A DNA stretch of 64,000 nt from Phymorhynchus buccinoides. Its lineage: Eukaryota > Mollusca > Gastropoda > Neogastropoda > Raphitomidae. The stretch spans positions 27,412,591 through 27,476,590 of the forward strand of contig CM065686.1 of assembly GCA_017654935.2 (NCBI GenBank), in the 5' to 3' direction. The position numbers and the translations under genes were made by a program. The stretch's first letter is position 1, and the number at the start of each line of letters is the position of its first letter. Under the pieces are notes generated by a model. That model had not been told where the DNA came from. It searched no databases and saw nothing but the letters and a program-made list of their open reading frames with translations. Of this stretch, positions 1 through 10,506 are shown piece by piece.

Positions 1-201
1 TCCTGGAACAAACTTCCTCTTTCCCTCCGTCAACGACCGACCCTCTCTGCTTTCAAATCTAACCTCAAAACCCACCTGTTCCCCACCTGTTCATGGAAGC
101 TCCGCTCTCTTTCTCTTCTCTCTCTTGCCTTTAGGTCTGTTTCTGCTATATTCCATTTATATCATGCGTGTGTATTTGCTTTGTATTGCATTTTTGTTTG
201 A
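1..201 (+). pseudogene. LINE ORF2 C-terminal fragment (CR1/L2-like)
   Basis: Frame 1 is open from the first base to a TGA at 199-201. It begins SWNKLPLSLRQRPTLSAF and continues with FKSNLKTHLF. This W-N-x-L-P ... F-K-x-x-L-K-T-H-L-F signature is the extreme C-terminal tail of reverse transcriptases of CR1/L2/RTE-like non-LTR retrotransposons. The rest of the element lies left of the window or was lost by 5' truncation. Downstream, AGCGCCGTATAAAATACTG (220-238) followed by a (TGG)n run resembles the LINE 3' UTR and microsatellite-like tail of the same group. The clade is not resolvable from about 65 residues. Confidence 0.6.
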
Positions 202-243
202 TTTAATTTCTATCAAGATTCAGCGCCGTATAAAATACTGTAT

Positions 244-330
244 TATGGTGGTGGTGGTGGTGGTGGTGGTTTGTGTGTGTCAAGTCAAGTCAAGTCAAAA
301 TGATCTTTATTGATGATAAAGGAATAAGCT
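244..330. repeat. (TGG)n run and (CAAGT)n tail of an interspersed element
   Basis: A (GGT)n run at 244-270 is followed by CAAGTCAAGTCAAGTCAAAA (281-300) and a short unique stretch reading into TGATCTTTATTGATGATAAA. The reverse complement of this tail (AATAAAGATGATTTTGACTT and further TTGAC units) recurs at 47261-47292. This indicates a dispersed retroelement family ending in AATAAAGAT plus (TTGAC)n. Here the element would be read on the minus strand. Confidence 0.5.
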
Positions 331-814
331 AATCAAAGCTTTTTTTTGATCCTGTCATAAATAAATGAGAAACACAGTACTCGGTCAGGAGTTGGGGGGT
401 ACCTTGCACCCCCCCCCCCTCCCCCAGGGCTAAACCAGACTAAGTCTAAAATGTGCTCCAGGGCGTGCTGAATTCATTTATGCATGTTAACAGCAAAACA
501 TTTGGGTTGGTCTTAGAGTTATTGCCCTTGCCGCAAGGGTACCCCCTAAACCTCATTTCGGCAATCGCATTTTCAATAAGTAATCAAGTGGTATTAAAGC
601 TAAGAAAAGTATAATTTGCTTCCTAGTTTAGTGAAAGCAATGAGTAAGTATCATAAAAAGAGCATTACAAATAATAATAAGGCTATAACTTGGCTTCAGT
701 GACACGTGTTCTTCGCGTACTGTCATTTTCACGATTAAAAGAGGATGTCATCTCTCACACTTAAGAAATAATCAAAACATCCCTAACCTGGCATATATTT
801 GCACAAACTACAAT
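331..814. other. non-coding, nothing recognised
   Basis: AT-rich sequence with a C run at 409-424. I see no coding signature, RNA gene or repeat end that I can name. Confidence 0.5.
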
Positions 815-1060
815 GTACAGTGGTTGAACGTTTACCTGAAAGTCGGTTAAGCGAAACTTCTGATACCCGATACAGTACTCCCCGTTTATAGTAAACTCGG
901 TTATAAGAAATTTCGGTTACAGTAAAGGAAAGCACTGGTTCCCGGCCAAAGGTCTACTGTTTTATTACTAAATAGACCTCGGATAGTATCAACTCGGTTA
1001 TAACAAAAAACCTGCTATAGTAAAGTTACTTTTGGTTCCCCACAGGACTGGCTCCTCGGT
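815..1060. repeat. pogo/Tigger-like MITE end fragments
   Basis: Several TACAG-starting ends with TCGGTTAAGCGAAA, CCCCGTTTATAGTAAACTCG and CGGTTATAAGAAATTTCGG motifs are packed together (TACAG at 815 and 871, and an end near 950-962). Repeats of the type cggttataagaaa are the subterminal motif of TA-flanked pogo/Tigger-type non-autonomous transposons seen elsewhere in this window. No transposase reading frame is present. Boundaries are approximate. Confidence 0.45.
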
Positions 1061-1396
1061 TACAATAAAAAAAATTGTCCTCTTCATGACCTTTGTAAAT
1101 ACGTCACCAATGTATGCGTCAGTCTCACCACTCCCTCACCCATAATAACAACTGGGTTATAATTACGTAGTAAATAATATAGTATAATATAGTAAAGTCA
1201 TTTGTGGTTCCTCCTGGTTGCAAAAAAAAAAAAATGTCCTCTTCCTGACCTTTGTAAATACGTCATCAATGTATACGTCACAGTCTCACTACTCCCTCTA
1301 CCCACCTTCATCAACGAAATTGAAAGGCACTCAAAAACATGTTTCTTTCCCCTCATTACTTAGTGAAAAAAAATGAATCGGAAAAAAATATATATA

Positions 1397-2342
1397 CAGC
1401 CGAATCCGCTTATAAGAAACTCGCTTATAAGAAAACTCGCTTGCAATGAAGCAAAAAAAAATTCCATGCCGAACTTCTTCTTTCTTACCTATGATCAAAA
1501 CTGGGATATAAGAAACTCGCTTATAAGAAAACTCGGTTATAAGCAAGCAATTTTTTTCTCCCATCCGCAATGGAAACTTGGATATAAGAAAATTATGTCA
1601 TACAAGCGAGTTGGTTTGCAGTTCATTTTCTTATAAGCGAGTTCTATTTACTTATAAGCGAATTACCATTGACAACATTTTCTTAAAGACCCACCAGATC
1701 ACGTGTCAAAATCACGGGTTCCATGTGTTTTCCTTATAGCTGGTACAAAATCTTGTTTTGACCAGGTTTGACTCCCATACAAATGCCCCCAATTGAAAAC
1801 GAAACATTTTAAAGAGCAGCCTCAATTTGAAGTTTGGGGAATTTGTATGTGGGTCACAGCTACCCAGAAAAAACAAGGGATTTAATCGTGTTGGGTCAGT
1901 GTGTCTTTAAAAATGAGTTGGACCTGAACTGAAAGGATGTTCCGAGAAAATTGAAGTCGTTCCAAAAAGGGAAAGTGTACCTCATACCAGTTGTGTCACA
2001 GACATTCTAAACAGTACAGGCACTTGATTGCAAGACTAATTGGGTTGTTTTTGTTCCTTTATTCCATACTTTCCTTCAGTATTCTGTGCAAAATAAATGT
2101 TGAGCAGAAGAAGAAAATATGAGTATTTTTGTGTTGGTGGTAGAGAGACTGTCCATCCTTACATCTCTGCAATGGCAGAGAGGAAAAGGCAATTAATTTC
2201 TTTAAGAAGATAAATACAAATAACTGAATATGTGGACGAACATCCACATAAAAGCAAACGAGTTTCGGATATAAGAAAACTTGGATATGGTAATAAGCAA
2301 AACATCATCTCCCTTCGAAATTCTTATAACCGAGTGTTGCTG
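1397..2342. mobile_element. 946-bp pogo/Tigger-like MITE with TA flanks
   Basis: The left end CAGCCGAATCCGCTTATAAG and right end ATTCTTATAACCGAGTGTTGCTG form imperfect terminal inverted repeats, each bordered by TA (1395-1396 and 2343-2344). Both subterminal regions contain many copies of cTTATAAGaaaactcg in both directions. The interior shows no transposase. Its internal sequence (about 1680-2110) recurs in reverse orientation at 18979-20276, which confirms a multicopy family. TA duplication, a CAG start and TTATAAG repeats fit non-autonomous pogo/Tigger elements; the superfamily is inferred. Confidence 0.6.
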
Positions 2343-2766
2343 TATTTTGATTTTCTGATGTAAAACATGAGTCATAGGTCGCAAGTTTCCTTATTGTCCA
2401 TTGGCATTGTACAAACGCAAATACAAAATTGTCTTCCACTGTGTAAAGTAAGTTATACATCCAAATTAGAATATTGATTAAAAACAAGAAACAGAAATTT
2501 ACATTTAAACAAATATGTTACTCACACCACACCCACTCATTCATCTGCTCTCCGCTATCTTGCTCGCTCACACCACATCTGCCTTCATTTTAGTTTTTAA
2601 TTTTGTTCTGTTCTTTCTTTTTTTCCTCCTTTGTTTTTCCTTTTTTTCTTTTTTTTCATGCACCAATTTATGTAAAAGCATTTATTTCTTCGTTTTATGT
2701 TTCTGTTTGTCTTTTATTTAATTTTTTTCTCTTTTTCTCTTTTATTTTTTCCCTTTTCCCCCCATT

Positions 2767-2896
2767 CAACTCGGTTATAAGAAGAAAAAAATTCAAAATG
2801 TTTTCTTTTATCCAGAGTTTTGGATATAAGAAAACACGGATTTAAGAAAACAAAAAAATTATCTCCCTTCGATTTTCTTATAACTGGGTTTTGCTG
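2767..2896. mobile_element. truncated pogo-like MITE end
   Basis: The right terminus (TCTTATAACTGGGTTTTGCTG followed by TA) matches the right end of the 1397-2342 element, including the preceding ATCTCCCTTCGA. Upstream are GGTTATAAG and GGATATAAGAAAAC motifs. The left terminus is missing. Confidence 0.5.
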
Positions 2897-2944
2897 TAGC
2901 ATCATTAAAATGTGATATTTTATTGCAGGGATAATAATCTATTA

Positions 2945-3065
2945 TCAGGCATAATGTCTGTAGGCATAATGTCCAGTAGGCAAAATGTCCGGTGAGCATG
3001 GTGACCATAGGCATAATGTCCGTAGGCAAAGTGTCCATAGGCGAAATGTCCGCAGGCAAACTGTT
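2945..3065. repeat. degenerate (GGCATAATGTCC)n minisatellite
   Basis: About eight imperfect copies of taGGCAtAATGTCCg occur in tandem. The unit resembles the GGGGGCAAATG/GTCC modules that form the arms of the palindromic element at 31521-32463. Confidence 0.5.
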
Positions 3066-3339
3066 CTGTCACGGTGCGTGTGTGTGTGTGTGTGCGTGTG
3101 CGCGCATGCACGTGCGTGTGCATGCATGAATAGATTCAAAGGCGATTCTGGAAGTTAGAGGTTGTACACTATATGCTTTTACAGCTAGTTTTGTTTTGTG
3201 CACAGGGAAATATACCATGTATAAACCCAATCACCTTTCTGGACCTCAAACCATATGAGGAAGGGGTAGGATGGGTTTATATTTAGTATTTTACGTTAGC
3301 TTTGACTTTGAAAAACAACATCGGATAAGATAAAAAATA

Positions 3340-3600
3340 TCATCAAAACTTTACTATATCCGAAAATCGTTTATAAGAAAAACCTGTTATAGTAAAGGAA
3401 AAGCCTTGCTCCCCTGCACTTTACTATAAGCGGGGTGTACTGTAGCAATTTTCATTTCCCGACAAAAAGCCTTCTTTGGAAGACTAATTTCCCGACGGAT
3501 AAGTGAAACGACGGATAAACGAAACTTCGGATACCTGAAACGTATGTTGACATCCCGTACAGCCTCCAAGACGGATAAGCGAAAGTTTTATTAAAAACAT
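3340..3600. repeat. cluster of TIR-like MITE remnants
   Basis: Two kinds of pogo-type subterminal motif are mixed: TTTATAAGAAAAACCTGTTA with CTTTACTATAAGCGGGGTGTACTGTA near 3415-3444, and repeated GACGGATAAGCGAAAG/GACGGATAAACGAAAC at 3490-3585. This looks like overlapping ends of two related non-autonomous families. Confidence 0.4.
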
Positions 3601-3651
3601 GCCTGCACATAGACTAGTTTTCCCTGTTACAGAAAATGTGTGACTGAAGCC

Positions 3652-3655
3652 GCCC

Positions 3656-3720
<65 letters not shown>
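3652..3720. repeat. poly-C followed by (CT)n
   Basis: A run of C residues passes directly into about 27 CT dinucleotides. Confidence 0.95.
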
Positions 3721-3727
<7 letters not shown>

Positions 3728-4089
3728 TTCTTTCTTCTTTTTTCTTTTCCCTGTAGCAACCGCAGTCACTGCTGACTATTATGTCGCTGTATTTGGGAGG
3801 ATCTACAGGAATGCGCAAGACAACAAACTATCAAGAACATCTATAGTACTTAGTAATAGTAGATTTCTTTATGTCCACTTTTTGGAATTTCAACACCTTT
3901 TTCATCCAGGTACAGACTTGTTTACTCTACTCTTTTCGAGGAGTATTCTACTCAATTTGGACCTCTACTACTCTTCAAAATTGAAAATAATTCTCTAATT
4001 ACTCATTTTCAGTGAGCATTGTTTGATGGTTTAATGAAGAGGACTACTCATTTCACACTAAAACTACTCATTTCAGCCATCCAGACTAC

Positions 4090-4819
4090 TCAAGACTTGT
4101 GTAGGTGGTAAGCAGGTCTGCAGGTAACACAAACAGAAGAATGGTCACTACAACCCAAAATTTCAATTTTATTTGATTTTTGTATTAACGTATCTATTAG
4201 AGTTGCAGTGTTTTTTGTTATGCATGTTGGGCGATCTATTATCTGCTCTAACCCATGAGTTGCATAAATATGAGGCCATTTAATATTAGGAACTATCAAA
4301 TCTATGTTAAACTAAAGTCGCCTAAAAGGATAATTTCTTTGGAATCAATGTTAGCTGCATCTATCATCAGATTAAATCGATCAAACCAGTCAGTGATCTG
4401 AGCTGGATTTCTCTATTGAAAACCAACCATGACGGGTTTACAATGTTTAAGATTAATTTCAATCCAAACAGATTCTACGTTGATATTTTCTATTTTTGTA
4501 AGCATTTTATAGTTCACTGATTTAGCACAGTATAAAAGTAAGCCAGTTGATTTAGGTAAAATGGGATCGAGCCGAATTATGTCATAGTTAGAGGCATTGC
4601 CATATCACTATCTACAATAATGTTTGTTAGTCTGGATTCGGCTATGCAAAACATGTGACAATTATTTCCATTATTGTGTAAAATTGTTGCGATATCATCA
4701 AGCTTATTCCGTGCACTATTAATGTTTAGATAACCTACTCTAAATCCGTTTTTAGAGGGCCATGTATCTACTGTAGTAGTCATTATGTTAGACATAATGA
4801 ACACACTGTTGGACCACAA
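4090..4819 (-). pseudogene. LINE endonuclease fragment
   Basis: On the minus strand, 4819-4577 encodes FRVGYLNINSARNKLDDIATIL then a segment with FCIAESRL. This matches the start of an apurinic-like endonuclease domain (N-x-N-S-x-R-N-K ... E-S/T-x-L). In another frame, 4299-4090 encodes LEQIIDRPTCITKNTATLID followed by GCSDHSSV, the C-terminal endonuclease signature (I-D-x-P-T-R ... T-L-I-D ... S-D-H). Order and spacing fit one CR1/jockey-like LINE ORF2 whose middle is frameshifted and partly lost. No RT remains next to it. It is probably non-functional. Confidence 0.6.
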
Positions 4820-5285
4820 TAATACTTAAACACATTTAAACATAGCAAAGTACGTTAACTGATTGAAGACACTAGGCACATTGCAAACAACAAAATGAAT
4901 AACAATACATACTCTCCAAACACACACAGGATGGTCAGGGGGGAAGGGAATAAGGGACAGTGGCAAACAAATGTAAAGACAACGCAATCAGGATTATATA
5001 CAACTCACAAAAACACCTAATACAAATGTGATGGTGTGGAGTGGAAGGGTGCAGGGACAGACAGGAGTGCAGGAAGAGTGTACAACAGGAACAGTCAGCA
5101 AGAGGCAAACGGCAAACAGCAACAGGCAGTCAAGGCTGACCCAGGTCTCTCTCTCGCTCTCTTTATTTATTCTCTCTCTAGATGAGTCTCTCCAACAAGT
5201 CTGCCTAAATTTTGGTTGGTAGTGGAAGGTTAACGTCCTCATAGCCGAAGCTCTTATGGACAAGTTTCGCTGGTGCTGAGTCGGT
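4820..5285. other. non-coding; possible 3' UTR of the adjacent LINE
   Basis: No coding signature is visible. The part nearest 5285 is probably the 3' untranslated region of the minus-strand I-group LINE. I cannot place its 3' end because no clear poly-A or tandem tail is seen. Confidence 0.4.
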
Positions 5286-8200
5286 TTAGGCAGGGTCCAC
5301 GGAGCGGTTGATGATCTGGAGGTGGAGGGTCTGGGATGAGTTGGTGGAAGGCGCTGGGCGTCGTGGTGGTGGTGGTTGACATCTTGGTGGTAGGTCACAG
5401 GGGCGGAAGTCTTTTTTATTTTTATAAAACCATTCTTCCAGTCCTGAGACTAGTAGTGCTTCGGTCAGCAACCTCATTGGTGTGGTTCTGAGGGAGGGGT
5501 GAGGAAGCAGGAAATCTTGAAGTTTTAGTTTGTGCAGTTTACGGTACTGCCTGATGGAGTCCATGCTGTCTGGTAGGGCTGGGCAGTCGCTGAGGGCGTG
5601 GCTGAGGGAGGCTGGGGTGCCACATGGGCAGTTCAGGTTTAGGAGGACATGTCGGTGGAATCCTGTCCGTATTCTGCGGAGTATTTGATGGTGGCGTCGG
5701 GGGAGTCGTAGTCGATGTGAAGTTGTTGTTTTTTGTCTTGGGATGAAGATCCATCCATGTTCGGCGCAGCGCTCCTTCATGGCGTCATTTCTGATGGAGT
5801 TGCTGGCCTCTTTTAGTTTGCAGACGGTTTCTGCGAGGGACAGGCCAAGGTCGGTGTTTTTTCCGGTGTCGGGGGCGGTTTTTGCTGCTTTGTTGGCCAG
5901 TTCATTGCCGTGGATTCCGCAGTGTGAGGGGAGCCAGAATAGGGTTAGTTCTGTCCCTTTTTGTTGAATGTGGTGGGCCAGGGTCAGAGTTTCTTGTTGG
6001 AGTTCTTTTCGGTTGATTTTGCGTCCTGAAGCGAGGGCTTGGAGGGATGATTTAGAGTCGGTGAGGATCACAGCTGCCCTGGGTGGGGGATTTATGTTGT
6101 TGACGTAGTGGCAGGCTTGGAGGATGGCGTACATTTCTGCTGTGAAGATGCTGACACCACGGTTGAGGCTGTACTTTTCAGTAGCGTTGTGGTCGGGGAT
6201 GACCATGGCGCAGCCGGCTTTGCCGTCGTCTTGGATGGAGCCATCAGTGTAGATTTGGAGGTGGTTGGAGTAGCAGGTGTCTATCGTTTCTTTGGTGATG
6301 GTGGCCAGGTAGAGGGGGTTGTCCTTTTTGGTTGTCGTGGTCCCATAATCTGTGATGATTTTGGGTTTGAGGAGTTCCCAGGGGGGTAGCATGGTTGGCT
6401 GAGTTGGTATGATGTCATCGGGTTGGATGTTGGCCCTTTGCCAGATGGGTTTGGTGTGATTTTCCAATGGCGTCATTTTCTGGTGAAATTTTGGGTTGGT
6501 CCTTTTGAGGTGTCGTTGTCTGGCCATGTCTTTGGTATTCTGGTTGTGGAGGGCAGTTTTGACGTTGTTGTCGCTAGTTGTGACTCTGGCCTCGAAGTTG
6601 GCCCCTCGATTTAGGCATTCATCCCGGAGGGGAAGACAGCCAGCCTCTTGGTATACCAGGTCGTTGACAGCTGCGGGGTGGACGTCCATGGCGTGTTTTA
6701 AGGCGCAGAGTTCAGTTCTTTGTAGTAGTTTCCATTGGTTGTCGCTGGCGTTGAGAAGGACTTCATGCCCGTAGGTTAGACGGGAGTGGACAAGGGCGCC
6801 GGTGAGGTGGATTAGGCTTTCTGGAGTGGCCCAGGGTTCTTTCTTCAGGGTTTTGATGAGGCCGACAGCTCCCATGGCTTTTGATCTTTGTCGATTGATG
6901 TGACGGCTCCAGTCCAGGCCTTGGGTGATGGTGATTCCCAGGAATTTTGCCTCCTTGCTGGGTTTGATGGTGTGGTCTCCGAGTTTGATGCTGTAGTGGT
7001 TGCGTAGGTAGTTGGTTCTGGTGATAATTGGAATCCGTTTTCGGTCATGTAGGTTTTGATCCGGTTGATGAGGTTTTGGTACCATGCCATCTGATGAGAG
7101 TGGTGTGGCTCCGGAGACGTTTAGCCAGAGGGCAAGGTCGTCGGCGAAGAGTGAGATGGTTGGTACTTTGTTTGGACCGAAGTTTTCCGTCGTCTTTAGG
7201 ATGTCGTACAGCATGATGGTGAAGAGGGCTGGGGCAATAACGCTGCCTTGTGGTACACCCATGTCGAGGGTGTGGGTGGTGGAGAGGGAGGAGCCGACCT
7301 TTACTGCCATCTTTCTGGAGTCAAGGAAGGTGGCGATGAAGGCGTACATCCGTCCAGAGATGCCAATGGCGCTGAGTTTGTTGAGGAGTTTGGCGTGCCA
7401 CACTGTATCAAAGGCTTTTTATGTCAAAAAAGGTCGCCACAGTGGTTCTGTTCTTTTGTTTTGTCCATTTTTTGGTGTCCTCGAGTAGGTGGACGACGTG
7501 TTCGGTGCACTGCCTTCCCCGTCTGAAACCAGCTTGGCAGGTTGGGATCGTCTGGTTTTGGTCGAGGAAGAATTCCAGTCTCCGTTTGGTGATGTGTTCA
7601 TAGATTTTTTCCCAGGTGGGGCGTTAGGGCAATTGGACGGTAGCTGTCTGGTAGGTTGTGAGGTTTTCCGTCCTTGGGGATTGCAACAACAGCGGCAGTT
7701 TTCCAGGTGGTGGGGATGATGCCCTTTTCCCAGCATGTCTGGTAGAAGTTGGTAAGGACTTGTAGCATGGGCGGTGGGAGGTGTTGGATCATGTTGTAGG
7801 AGATCGGGTCCATGCCTGTTGCTTTGGTGACTGACTTTAGCCCAGTTATGATTGACTTTAGTTTGTCGATGGAGATGTCGTTGTTGATGGAGGCAGAGTT
7901 GTCTGGGGCTGGTGTGGTGAAGTTGGCCTCTGCCTCTCTGCGTTGTTGTTGTAGTTCTGGTGATAGATGCCTGGTTTGGCTGGCTTTGGCGAAGGTATCA
8001 GCAAGGGCTTCTGCCTTTTCTTTGGAGTCTTTTGTTAGTTGGCCGTTGATGAGGAGTTGTCGCTCAGGGTGGCGTCTTTTCTTGCGAAGTTGATTGACTT
8101 TTTTCCAGATTTTGGAGCCGTCCTGTGGGCCGCGGATTTCTTCTCTGCAGAATTGTTCCCAGTGGTCTTTCATGGCGGTTTCGGAGAGCTCCTTGAAGTC

Positions 8201-9442
8201 ATTTGAAGCTTCATGAAGGGCTTCTTGGTTGGGCTCTGATTGGTTCTTTTTGCAGTTACAGAGCAGGTGTTGTTTCTTTTGCTTGGCTTTTAAGCAGTCT
8301 TCAGTCCACCAGGCGTCGGAGTGTTGGTGAGGGAGGTTGTTGCTTGGCGTCTTCTTTGGAATGGTTGCATCGGCTGCCGTCAGGATCATCGTTCGGATGT
8401 TGCTGTAGTAGGTCTCGATGTCTGGGTGTGAGGGGTCGATGGTATTACAGGTCATGGACAGGTGACGGGCGAAGTTGTCCCAGTCGGCCTTGTGAAGTTG
8501 GTATTTTGGTTCCGTGTCAAAGTCAGTGGGGGTTGGGTCTGCGCTGTTCAGGACCAGATGCAGTGGGAGATGGTCCGATTGAAGGTGGTCTGTGCCCGTT
8601 GTCTATTATGCATCGTGGTAGAGGTCCGGGGTGGTGAGGGTTAGGTCGATGGCTGTGTTGCGTTGACCAGGACTCTGTCCAATTCTGGTGAAGGATCCGT
8701 CATTCAGGATGGTCAGGTTTGAATCGGTGATGACTTCTGCAAGTTGTTGTTCTTGTTGGGGGGTTTGACCGGTGTCCCAGAGGGAGTGACTGCTGTTGAA
8801 GTCTCCCCCGACTATCCAGCTGCTGCCATCAGAGCCCAGGTCCTTCATCCAGGTTTGGTCGTTGGGTTGGTTGCAGCCATCTGGGAAGTAGAGGTTGAGG
8901 AGATGGATGTTCCTGTTTTTCGTGGGTATGGATACAGCACAGGAGTTGAAACGGCTGGCTGTTTGTGCTGCTGGGGAAGGAGCCATGTAGAAGTTTAGTC
9001 TGGTGTTGACGTAGGTGGCTGTCATCACTCGGTCGTTTTTAGTGGCTGAGTGGCGTAGAAGCCATCCAGTTTCGGGAGCTTTTTTGGGGCGACATTGAGA
9101 GATTGTAGCATGAGGACGTCAGTTGTGGGTCGGGAACGCAGATAGTCGGTGAGGTAGGGTAGGTTTGTGTTGATGCTCCTGCAGTTCCACTGCAGCACGG
9201 ATAGTTGATGGGGGCGTGATGTTCTATTTGTAGAAGCCATCCAGTTTCGGGAGCTCTTTTTTTGCGACATTGAGAGATTGTAGCATGAGGACATCAGTTG
9301 TGGGTCGGGAACGCAGATAGTCGGTGAGGTAGGGTAGGTTTGTGTTGATGCTCCTGCAGTTCCACTGCAGCACGGATAGTTGATGGGGGCGTAATGTTCT
9401 ATTTGTGTCTTCCATTTTGGGTTTCTTGGAAGATTTCTTCAT
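5286..9442 (-). pseudogene. LINE ORF2: endonuclease, reverse transcriptase, RNase H (broken)
   Basis: The endonuclease part (9442-8606) shows LSVLQWNCRSIN, IVGGDFNSSHSLWD and, past two stops, LQSDHLPL. The RT part (8455-7600, then 7403 onward) shows DSYRPIALTPHLGK, CQAGFRRGRQCTEH, DMGVPQGSVIAPALF and the catalytic SLFADDLALWL. RNase H follows with IYTDGSIQDDGKAG, TAEMYAILQAC, LTDSKSSLQAL and WLPSHCGIHGNELANKAAK, then a C-terminal CPCG-x8-H-x4-C motif. Breaks seen: a 175-bp duplication at the start, adjacent in-frame TAA TAG near 8603-8608, one extra A in an A run near 7605, and a frameshift near 7418 before KAFDTVWHAKL. The 5286-7403 stretch is an uninterrupted 705-codon frame. Codon use is GC-richer than the flanks. 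Confidence 0.85.
9055..9405. repeat. 175-bp tandem duplication in the LINE endonuclease start
   Basis: Bases 9055-9229 and 9230-9404 are near-identical copies, each beginning GTAGAAGCCATCCAG and encoding (minus strand) HQLSVLQWNCRSINTN through LPKLDGFY. 175 is not a multiple of 3, so the duplication shifts the frame. Confidence 0.9.
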
Positions 9443-10506
9443 GGGCAGGTTGCTCAGTGACGCCGTAGTCCCAGTTTGTTTTCATAATTGTCGGTGTAGG
9501 TGTGCCTCTTAGGTTGTGGTCCACAGTTTTCTTGGGAGTTCTTGGAATGGAGGTGTTGGTTGGTTTAGTCTTCGTTGTTGTTGGTGGCTGGTCCTTTTGA
9601 GGTGGTTGGTCTGGTTGGTTTGGCTGGTTCTTAAGCAATTTCTGTTTCAGGAGGACGTTTTCCTCGCGGAGGGAGTGGACTTCTTCCCTCAGTTCTCTCA
9701 GCTCCTGTGTCATGAGGGCGAGCTGGTCGGCAATGCGGTCGACCGGGGTCGAGCAGTTCTGATTGGTGTTTGAAGGCTGTGGGGCTGGTGTCTGGGAGTC
9801 TTAGGTTGGTTCCTGGGTGATCGTGGGCTGGTTGTTTCTGGTTTGGACGGCCCTGGGTCGCAGGTTTTGCTGGAGTTGTCCGGCATAGCTGGAAGGTGGC
9901 GATTTCCTCCATGGTGTTGGTGGTTGGGATTCGTTTTGGGTAGGTGGTAGGGCCATTTGTTGTTTGGAGAAGATGGTCTTGGCTTCTCTGATGGCAAGGG
10001 CCCGAGGCATATCAATCTCGGCTCGTAGGCGGTTTGCCAGGGCCAGCTGTTTCCTAGCTGGACACCCCATGTAGCTGGAGGAGTGTTGGCCCCTGCAGTT
10101 GGTGCATCTCCTAGCTGGACACCCCATGTAGCTGGAGGAGTGTTGGCCCCTGCAGTTGGTGCATCTCCTGGCTGGACACCCCATATTGTTGGAGGAGTGT
10201 TGGCCCCTGCAGTTGGTGCATCTCCTTTGGGTGGCAGTGCAGTCCTTGGGGGCGTGGCCTGGTTTACTGCAGACAGAGCAGTATGGTAATCAGGCTCGGC
10301 AGTCTACGTTGAATGTGGCCTAGGCGGAAGATTATCTTGATGGCTTTTGATGGGCTGCCGTCTCTTAGGGTCAGCCTGGTAGCAGACCGGATGGGGCAGT
10401 CGATTCTTGTCTTTTCAAGAAATTCTTCATTGCTGACGTGTAGTGGAATGCCGCGGATGACTCCAGCTGTGGTTGGCACCGGGATGGTGCACTTGACGGT
10501 TGTGGT
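9399..10506 (-). pseudogene. LINE ORF1 (gag-like, zinc knuckles, coiled coil), 5'-truncated
   Basis: The N-terminal remnant (10506-10330) reads VIRGIPLHVSNEEFLEKTRI, typical of the RNA-binding part of I-group ORF1 proteins. It is followed by zinc knuckles: CSVCSKPGHAPKDC (C-x2-C-x4-H-x4-C) and CTNCRGQHSSNNMGC (C-x2-C-x3-H-x6-C), the second repeated. A middle portion is proline-rich. The C-terminus (9713-9399) has a short leucine-zipper-like coiled coil, LREEVHSLREENVLLKQKLL. Frames change several times between 10330 and 9713, so the product is not intact. The protein would normally package LINE RNA. Confidence 0.7.
10053..10223. repeat. three 57-bp copies of a zinc-knuckle-coding unit
   Basis: Three direct repeats start at 10053, 10110 and 10167 with CCTAGCTGGACACCCCAT or a variant. 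On the minus strand each encodes CTNCRGQHSSSYMGC plus PARR, one zinc knuckle and its linker. 57 bp is 19 codons, so the reading frame is kept. Confidence 0.9.

Larger units (their letters stand above)
5230..10506 (-). mobile_element. I-group non-LTR retrotransposon, 5'-truncated and degenerate
   Basis: Reading right to left, the element encodes a gag-like ORF1 with CCHC zinc knuckles (10506 to 9399), then ORF2 with endonuclease, reverse transcriptase and RNase H (9442 to 5286). An RNase H after the RT and a knuckle-bearing ORF1 place it in the I group (I/Nimb/Ingi-like) rather than CR1 or RTE. The right edge is abrupt: gag coding runs into AT-rich (AATAA)n-like sequence near 10506, so the 5' end is missing. 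ORF2 carries stops and frameshifts, so this copy is probably inactive. The left limit is approximate. Confidence 0.8.
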
